10,525 nt of DNA. Source: Pseudomonadales bacterium. Its GTDB lineage: Bacteria; Pseudomonadota; Gammaproteobacteria; Pseudomonadales; UBA7239. The notes under the pieces are model-generated. The model was not told the DNA's origin and did not search any database. It was given only the letters and a program-made list of their open reading frames with translations. A program made the position numbers and the translations under genes. This document shows, in pieces, positions 6,094-10,525 of the stretch. How positions within the stretch are numbered: position 1 is the first letter of the stretch; each line of letters opens with the position of its first letter. The stretch spans positions 1-10,525 of the forward strand of contig JAGRJA010000118.1 in assembly GCA_020443005.1 (NCBI GenBank). The letters are read 5' to 3'.

Positions 6094-7986
6094 ATGACGG
6101 GGGAAGGAAGTGTGAAACAGAAAATCGTTCAGTGTGTAAACAGGGCTTTTGTTGCTGGGTCATTGATGTTGGGTGTGACGCTTTTCGGGGCAAACCCGGT
6201 CGATGCTGCCAATATCGTTATCACAACCGGTGCGGGCTTTAGTGGTTCTGAAGGCACGAGTCGGCTCGCTGTGTTTCAGGCGGCTGCCGATTACTGGGAG
6301 ACACAGCTGGATATTGCTGTTGATGTCAGCGTTTATGCCGAATTCACCTCGCTTACCTGCTCACAGTGGAGCGGGACTTTGGGTTCTGCCGGGCCAACCT
6401 CTGTTACCCGGGACTGGAGTGGTGTGCCTGAATCCGGCACCTGGTATGCTTATGCGCTGGCCTTTAATCTGAAAGGGTATGCATCTGGCACCTACGATAT
6501 TGATGCCAATTTCAATGACAATGTGGCCGGAGACATCAACTGTTTGAACGGGGCGACCTGGTACTACGGTACTGATGGCAATCCAGGTGTCGGTGAAGTG
6601 GATTTGTACACTACAGTTCTTCATGAATTGGGCCACGGCTTGGGTTTTCTGACCTTTGTGAATACATCAACCGGTGCACTGGCCGGAGGTTATACGGATG
6701 TCTATACCAATAATCTGCTCGACGGCAGTACCGGAAAGCTGTGGAACACCATGAGCAACGCCGAGCGGCAGGCCTCTGCCATTGATGACGGTGATTTGAT
6801 GTGGAACGGCAGCAAGGTGAATGCACTTACCGATACACTGGATGCCGGGACGGCTTCAGGTAAAGTGTTGATGTATGCACCAACCACACTGTCTTCGGGG
6901 TCTTCTGTTTCGCATTTTGATACATCTATCGATTATAAGGCGGCCTACGGATCGCATGAGTTAATGGAATATCTGCTGGAAAATGATACCAACCACATCC
7001 TTACGGTTGGTTTGTTTTGTGATATTGGTTGGGGCGTACTGCGTGATACAGACGGTGATGGCACCAATGACTGTGATGATACCCTGCCGTTAACAGGAGC
7101 CTCTTACTTGTTGACCCGTTCGACCAGTGCGGGAACTTACGCTATAAGCTCAATTGCTTCAGGTGCGGTCTCTTCAACTTCTACATTGAGTATACCGGCT
7201 ACCTATACCTCTTCATCCTGGGATTTCGAGGCATTTCTCGACAGTGATGGCGATGGGGACAAGGACATCTTGTTAAGTAATAACAGCACAGGAAACTGGC
7301 GCATTATTACCCTGGAAAACGGTGCCTATGTCAGCAATGCGGCTCTCTGGATGGATTCCCATAACAATTACACTGTTGTTGACACGGGTGATTTTGACAA
7401 TGATGGTGATGATGATGTGTTGATGAAGTTTTCAGGTGGCACCTATCAGATGAATGTTCTGCAATCCTCTTCTGTTTCAAGTAAAACCAATATTCCGCTT
7501 TATGGGGGTGATTATGTGGTTCAGGGTGTGGGTGATTTTGATAATGATGGCGATGAAGATGTAATGATGCGCCGTACATCTACTGGCAAATACAGACTTT
7601 TTTCATTGCAGAATGCAGCCGTCAGTGGCAGTCAGGGAATTTTCCCGCTTTACTCAAGCAGTGATTATGTTTATCAGGGTGCCGGTGATTTTGACGCTGA
7701 TGGCGATGATGATGTGTTGTTGAGAAGTACATCGACCGGAAACTGGCGAGCCTTTTTTATGGAGAGCGGTGGTTACAATAGTGATGCGGCATTAGCGGGT
7801 ATCTATACGGCTTCTACCTGGGAATTTCAGACCGCTACCGACCCGGATTTTGACGGTGATGATGATGTGCTGTTACGCAACACTTCAACCGGTGCCTGGA
7901 GGAAGTTTGTCGTTGAGTCCGGAGCCGTTTCCAGCAATGCCAGTTTTGGTTTGTCGACCAGTCTGGATGACACCCTGGCCAATTAG
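6094..7986 (+). CDS. Secreted HExxH zinc metallopeptidase with C-terminal FG-GAP/VCBS-like repeats
   Basis: This 630-residue exported protein has a signal peptide to about residue 39 (cleavage near VDA|AN). The catalytic region contains WYYGTDGNPG and VLHELGHGLGF, with zinc-binding H177, E178 and H181. Later come VSHFDTS (H274), HELMEYLL (H288, M291) and LFCDIGWG, a layout I know from secreted bacterial metallopeptidases often annotated as PA-domain or HEIGHGLGF proteins. The metzincin third ligand is absent: position 11 of the motif is Thr187, so another residue such as H274 may fill the role. From residue 318 there is DTDGDGTND, then five Asp-rich repeats. The start could instead be GTG at 6112, preceded by GGGGGAAGG, which removes MTGEGS and gives a more typical signal peptide. 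AGGA sits 4 bases before the chosen ATG. Likely role: calcium-stabilised extracellular proteolysis. Confidence 0.85.
   Translation: MTGEGSVKQKIVQCVNRAFVAGSLMLGVTLFGANPVDAANIVITTGAGFSGSEGTSRLAVFQAAADYWETQLDIAVDVSVYAEFTSLTCSQWSGTLGSAGPTSVTRDWSGVPESGTWYAYALAFNLKGYASGTYDIDANFNDNVAGDINCLNGATWYYGTDGNPGVGEVDLYTTVLHELGHGLGFLTFVNTSTGALAGGYTDVYTNNLLDGSTGKLWNTMSNAERQASAIDDGDLMWNGSKVNALTDTLDAGTASGKVLMYAPTTLSSGSSVSHFDTSIDYKAAYGSHELMEYLLENDTNHILTVGLFCDIGWGVLRDTDGDGTNDCDDTLPLTGASYLLTRSTSAGTYAISSIASGAVSSTSTLSIPATYTSSSWDFEAFLDSDGDGDKDILLSNNSTGNWRIITLENGAYVSNAALWMDSHNNYTVVDTGDFDNDGDDDVLMKFSGGTYQMNVLQSSSVSSKTNIPLYGGDYVVQGVGDFDNDGDEDVMMRRTSTGKYRLFSLQNAAVSGSQGIFPLYSSSDYVYQGAGDFDADGDDDVLLRSTSTGNWRAFFMESGGYNSDAALAGIYTASTWEFQTATDPDFDGDDDVLLRNTSTGAWRKFVVESGAVSSNASFGLSTSLDDTLAN
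7240..7900 (+). repeat. Five tandem Asp-rich FG-GAP/VCBS-like repeats (about 48-51 residues each)
   Basis: Repeat cores start at 7240, 7390, 7534, 7687 and 7840, a period of 144-153 bases. Each has a DxDxDGDxDV/I-L core followed by a STG(N/K/A)(W/Y)R-like element (GGTYQ in the second copy). The Asp pattern is that of calcium-binding beta-propeller loops. The DNA itself is repetitive (GAT-rich), so unequal crossing-over could change the copy number. Confidence 0.85.
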
Positions 7987-8004
7987 GAGTGTGCTGTGTT
8001 AATG

Positions 8005-8035
8005 AAAAATGCCCTCTTGTGAGGGCATTTTTTTT
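8005..8035 (+). terminator. Strong intrinsic terminator after the metallopeptidase gene
   Basis: A 12-bp perfect stem, AAAAATGCCCTC (8005-8016) with GAGGGCATTTTT (8021-8032), closes a TTGT loop and runs into T8 (8028-8035). On the minus strand the same hairpin ends in five T, so it can also serve the convergent DUF2238 gene whose stop is 78 bases away. Confidence 0.93.
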
Positions 8036-8113
8036 GGCTGGGTGATTCGGTTTAACCTTTGATTTTGCGTTGAGTAGAGCTTTCAGATACTGGAATGAAC
8101 CTTGTTGGTGGTT

Positions 8114-8707
8114 TCAGATAATATATTTGAGTTGTGTGTTGTGAATTTTGCGGAGTGTCAACAAGGCACAAATTGCGCCAATCAGCGCCAGCAACATATC
8201 ACTTTGTGTATCCCAAACATAACCTTGTGTGCCAAGAAAGGCATCGGCACCTGTTCCACTGAGTAGCGCTACCCACCATTCAATCAACTCATAGAGCGCA
8301 CTGAACGCAAGGCAAAAACAGACAATAAAAAAGTCGCGCCACAGCGTCGATGCGTGAGCGTTGAAAACCTGTTTCCTGATGCAGATTTCGCGCGCAATCA
8401 TGGCGGGTACAAAGCCCTGCATAAAATGGCCGACCTTATCGTAATTATTGCGTTCCGCGCCAAACAAGCCTTCAAAAAAAGGCACTTCTGCATAGGTGTA
8501 ATGCCCGCCAATCATTAACACGATGCAATGTAACAGGATCAGAAAATAGAGTAGGGGTGTCAGCGGAAAACTTTTTTCAGTCAGCGCGAGAATAACGATG
8601 CCGATAACAGCGGGTGCAACTTCAAGCAACCATGTGTAGTAGTCATGTGGTTTTATACCAGACCAGATGAATACAAGAAAAAAAACAGTTAGCCAGAGCG
8701 CGCGCAT
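8114..8707 (-). CDS. DUF2238 (YjdF-like) integral membrane protein
   Basis: This 197-residue, very hydrophobic protein has about six membrane segments and no signal peptide beyond its first helix. It shows the conserved blocks I associate with DUF2238/E. coli YjdF: HYTYAEVPFF, NNYDKVGHFMQGFVPA, FSALYELIEWW and GTQGYVWDTQSDML. The conserved His, Glu and Asp residues sit near membrane faces and could bind a metal, but the biochemical function of the family is unknown to me. The start is taken at ATG 8707-8705. An in-frame TTG at 8722 would add five residues, and neither has a clear ribosome binding site. It converges with the metallopeptidase gene across a bidirectional terminator. A TTGTCA on the minus strand (plus 8785-8790) with a weak TTTCAT 16 bases later might be its promoter. 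Confidence 0.9.
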   Translation of the reverse strand: MRALWLTVFFLVFIWSGIKPHDYYTWLLEVAPAVIGIVILALTEKSFPLTPLLYFLILLHCIVLMIGGHYTYAEVPFFEGLFGAERNNYDKVGHFMQGFVPAMIAREICIRKQVFNAHASTLWRDFFIVCFCLAFSALYELIEWWVALLSGTGADAFLGTQGYVWDTQSDMLLALIGAICALLTLRKIHNTQLKYII

Positions 8708-8922
8708 GAAAGAGCTATTCAAACAGAATGAATACGGCAGTCTAGCCTATTCACTTTTGGTAATGAAAGCCTGAATCCATGCCCTGACAAGAAAACCTGA
8801 AATACGACTGTGAATTTAAGTGGTTTTATTCGGACACTTGTTCGTAAACCAAGTGAAGGGTTGTGAAAGCTGAAAGTCACTCGCACAAGCGGTTCCGGTT
8901 GGGTTGGTCGTGATTATTGAGG

Positions 8923-8952
8923 CTTACATATCTAAGAAAAAAGCATTATTAT
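8923..8952 (+). promoter_or_regulatory. Possible promoter of the propeller protein gene
   Basis: CTTACA (8923-8928, 4 of 6) and TATTAT (8947-8952, 5 of 6) are 18 bases apart. Transcription would begin near 8959, giving a leader of about 74 bases. The TTGAGGCTT direct repeats overlap its -35 region and its start region, respectively. Confidence 0.35.
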
Positions 8953-9020
8953 GTATGTGTCCTTGAGGCTTGGCACAACCCAATTGCAGTGGACTCTCAG
9001 CCAAAAAAAAGATAAATCAT

Positions 9021-9025
9021 GAGGA
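9021..9025 (+). promoter_or_regulatory. Ribosome binding site of the propeller protein gene
   Basis: GAGGA lies 7 bases before the ATG at 9033, near-ideal sequence and spacing, and fixes this start. Confidence 0.75.
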
Positions 9026-9032
9026 TAAAGCA

Positions 9033-10525
9033 ATGAAAACAAAGGTCTGGTTACTTATTCTGTTGCTGCAGGCATGCTGTGGTATCTCGGCTGGCTATGC
9101 GCTGGATAGTGACAGTGATGGCTACGATGACAGTGTGGATGCCTTTCCCTTTGATGCGAGCGAATGGCTCGATTTCGACGGGGATAACATTGGCGACAAC
9201 ACGGATCTGGATGATGACGCCGATGGCCTGGCAGATCTGGTAGACCCTGCACCCCTGGTTCCTCGAGATGTGCGCTATGTTTTTGATGCCGGCTGGCTGA
9301 CAACCTGCGCCCAGGATGACAACGGTGTGCACTGTTTCGGTGACACACCGAATGGTCTGGATACGCCGCCATCTTTCAGTCACCTGCGCCAGCTGGCGGT
9401 GGGCCTGTCTCATGCCTGTGGGCTGGATGATAACGGTGTCTCTTGTTGGGGTAACGCTTCGGGAGACCGTCTGGCTGTACCAACCTTGACCAACCCTCGA
9501 AAAATTACCGCGAGAAAGAACTTCACCTGCGCCCTGGCGGATGAAGGTGTTTTGTGCTGGGGAAGCAATGCCAGCGGACAGCTTGATGTGCCTTCCCTGT
9601 CGAACCCGAAAGATGTCAGTGCCGGTTTTGAGCATGCCTGTGCTGTTGATGATACGGGCGTTGTTTGCTGGGGTTCTAACAGTAATAACCAGTTGAACCC
9701 GCTTGCCATGACATACCCCAGGGAGGTTCTGGCCAGTGGCAACTACTCCTGTGCCATTCACGATAATGGTATTCGCTGTTGGGGCGATACCCGGTTGTTA
9801 TCGCATCCCGCGGATGGAAGTCTCGACTGGCATGGCTTGGCCGGTGGTAATCGCAATGCCTGTGTTATGGAAGACGGAAATGTTTCCTGCTGGGGTACCG
9901 ATGTGAATGGTTCTGTCAGTGAAAAACCGAACCAGAGGGCAATGGCAGTCAGTCTGGGCTTTCAACATGGCTGCCTGCTGAATATGACAAGTGAACTGGT
10001 TTGCTGGGGGCGTTCAGCGGAAGGGCAGACAGACACATCCTCTCTCTGGTATGACACCGATGGTGATGGTGTGGCAAATGGGCAGGATGATCTGTGGCTT
10101 GACCCGGCTGACAGCGTTGATACCGACAAGGATGGTATCGGCGACTCGGTTGATACCGATGATGACGGTGACGGCTTTCCGGATGTAGACGATCCCTACC
10201 CACTGGATGTGCGTTATCCCGCCTATGCGCCACTGGCAGTCCATGCCGGCAGTTACAGCGGTGAACAGTTTGGCAGGGCGGTTTCCGGAACGGGTGATGT
10301 GAACGGTGATGGCGTACCAGACTATATTGTTGCCGCTCCTTACTATCCGGCTAGCCAGGGCAGGGTCGCTGTTTTCAGCGGTGCAGATCATACCCCCCTG
10401 TATAACTACCAGAGCAACACACCCGGTGATTATTTCGGCTTTTCCGTCAGTGGTGGCGGTGATATCAATGGCGATGGTTATCCCGATTTTATCGTCGGTG
10501 CCAATTCCGATCAAACCAATGGCTC
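9033..10525 (+). CDS. Exported TSP3 / RCC1-like propeller / FG-GAP repeat protein (3' end cut by window edge)
   Basis: My translation reads 497 codons without a stop to the window edge. Residues 1-23 are an export signal. Cleavage could be at GYA|LD, or LQAC (12-15) could act as an imperfect lipobox giving a lipoprotein. Residues 24-75 hold thrombospondin type 3-like calcium repeats (DSDSDGYDD, DFDGDNIGD, DDDADGLAD). Residues about 85-335 form seven RCC1-like blades of the pattern CxxxxxGVxCWGxNxxGQL. Residues about 338-395 are again type 3 repeats (DTDGDGVAN, DTDKDGIGD, DDDGDGFPD). From about 400, integrin-alpha-like FG-GAP repeats begin (GEQFGRAVSGTGDVNGDGVPDYIVAAP), then a second copy (DYFGFSVSGGGDINGDGYPDFIVGA). 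It is probably a surface or secreted adhesion or recognition protein; ligand and full length are unknown. No plus-strand gene precedes it within 1 kb. Confidence 0.87.
   Translation, partial: MKTKVWLLILLLQACCGISAGYALDSDSDGYDDSVDAFPFDASEWLDFDGDNIGDNTDLDDDADGLADLVDPAPLVPRDVRYVFDAGWLTTCAQDDNGVHCFGDTPNGLDTPPSFSHLRQLAVGLSHACGLDDNGVSCWGNASGDRLAVPTLTNPRKITARKNFTCALADEGVLCWGSNASGQLDVPSLSNPKDVSAGFEHACAVDDTGVVCWGSNSNNQLNPLAMTYPREVLASGNYSCAIHDNGIRCWGDTRLLSHPADGSLDWHGLAGGNRNACVMEDGNVSCWGTDVNGSVSEKPNQRAMAVSLGFQHGCLLNMTSELVCWGRSAEGQTDTSSLWYDTDGDGVANGQDDLWLDPADSVDTDKDGIGDSVDTDDDGDGFPDVDDPYPLDVRYPAYAPLAVHAGSYSGEQFGRAVSGTGDVNGDGVPDYIVAAPYYPASQGRVAVFSGADHTPLYNYQSNTPGDYFGFSVSGGGDINGDGYPDFIVGANSDQTNG
9300..10010 (+). 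repeat. Seven RCC1-like propeller blades, each with a Cys pair
   Basis: Cysteine pairs fall at residues 92/101, 129/138, 166/175, 203/212, 240/249, 277/286 and 314/324. The spacing is exactly 9 residues in six blades and 10 in the last, and the first-Cys period is exactly 37 residues throughout. CWG follows in six blades, CFG in the first. Seven blades match a complete RCC1-type propeller, and the pairs probably form disulfides outside the cytoplasm. Confidence 0.88.

Larger units (their letters stand above)
8708..9032. other. Non-coding spacer between DUF2238 and the propeller protein
   Basis: I see no gene in this stretch. It holds a 6-bp inverted repeat, CACTTG (8835-8840) with CAAGTG (8850-8855), with no T-run after it, so it is an operator or RNA hairpin candidate rather than a terminator. 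It also holds a direct 9-base repeat, TTGAGGCTT, at 8917-8925 and 8963-8971 with a 46-base period. That repeat straddles the best promoter candidate for the downstream gene. The spacer separates divergent genes, so both promoters should lie in it. Confidence 0.5.

Noticed and set aside
8899..8983. TTGGGTTG (8899-8906) and its complement CAACCCAA (8976-8983)
   Set aside because: An 8-base match with a 69-base loop is likely by chance in a spacer of this size and would not make a stable hairpin.
8971..8988. Sigma-54-like promoter TGGCAC...TTGCA
   Set aside because: The gap between TGGCAC and TTGC is 7 bases instead of 5, so the GG and GC elements are 2 bases too far apart for sigma-54.
9051..9761. 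Long minus-strand open frames (also 10014-10514)
   Set aside because: They are antisense shadows of the periodic Asp-rich and propeller coding sequence; the plus-strand protein has clear domains.
1..10525. Search by eye for tRNA, rRNA, CRISPR, insertion sequence ends and phage genes
   Set aside because: I found no cloverleaf, short regularly spaced direct repeats with unique spacers, transposase motif or terminal inverted repeat.

Overview
The window looks like a chromosomal segment of a marine-type gammaproteobacterium, perhaps a Cellvibrionales-like lineage. This is inferred from moderate GC, an RND/LolA-like gene pair, and large secreted proteins with Asp-rich calcium-type repeats. No marker gene fixes the taxon. 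There is no tRNA, rRNA, CRISPR array, transposase or phage gene.

Left part (1-5398). A minus-strand pair encodes an HAE3/COG1033-type RND (MMPL-like) membrane transporter and, 42 bases downstream, a periplasmic LolA-like 'outer membrane lipoprotein-sorting' protein that runs off the left edge. They probably act together in moving a lipid or lipoprotein-like substrate across the envelope. Divergent from them, across about 200 bp holding inverted repeats, are a luciferase-like oxidoreductase of the Rv3520c type (F420 or FMN class) and, after a terminator-like hairpin, a classical SDR dehydrogenase. Both look like soluble redox enzymes of lipid, steroid or acyl metabolism, but their substrates cannot be read from sequence.

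Middle part (5399-8035). A good sigma-70-type promoter precedes a small membrane-anchored or exported protein. Fourteen bases after it comes a secreted zinc metallopeptidase (HELGH) with five tandem Asp-rich FG-GAP/VCBS-like repeats. A textbook intrinsic terminator closes this two-gene unit, so the small protein may serve the protease.

Right part (8036-10525). A minus-strand DUF2238 (YjdF-like) inner-membrane protein is followed by about 325 bp of non-coding DNA. Then comes the start of a large exported protein: signal sequence, thrombospondin type 3-like calcium repeats, a seven-blade RCC1-like propeller with one Cys pair per blade, more type 3 repeats, and integrin-alpha-like FG-GAP repeats running off the right edge.

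The most novel-looking items are the small-protein/metallopeptidase pair and the Cys-paired seven-blade propeller protein. No complete new system can be demonstrated from this window alone.
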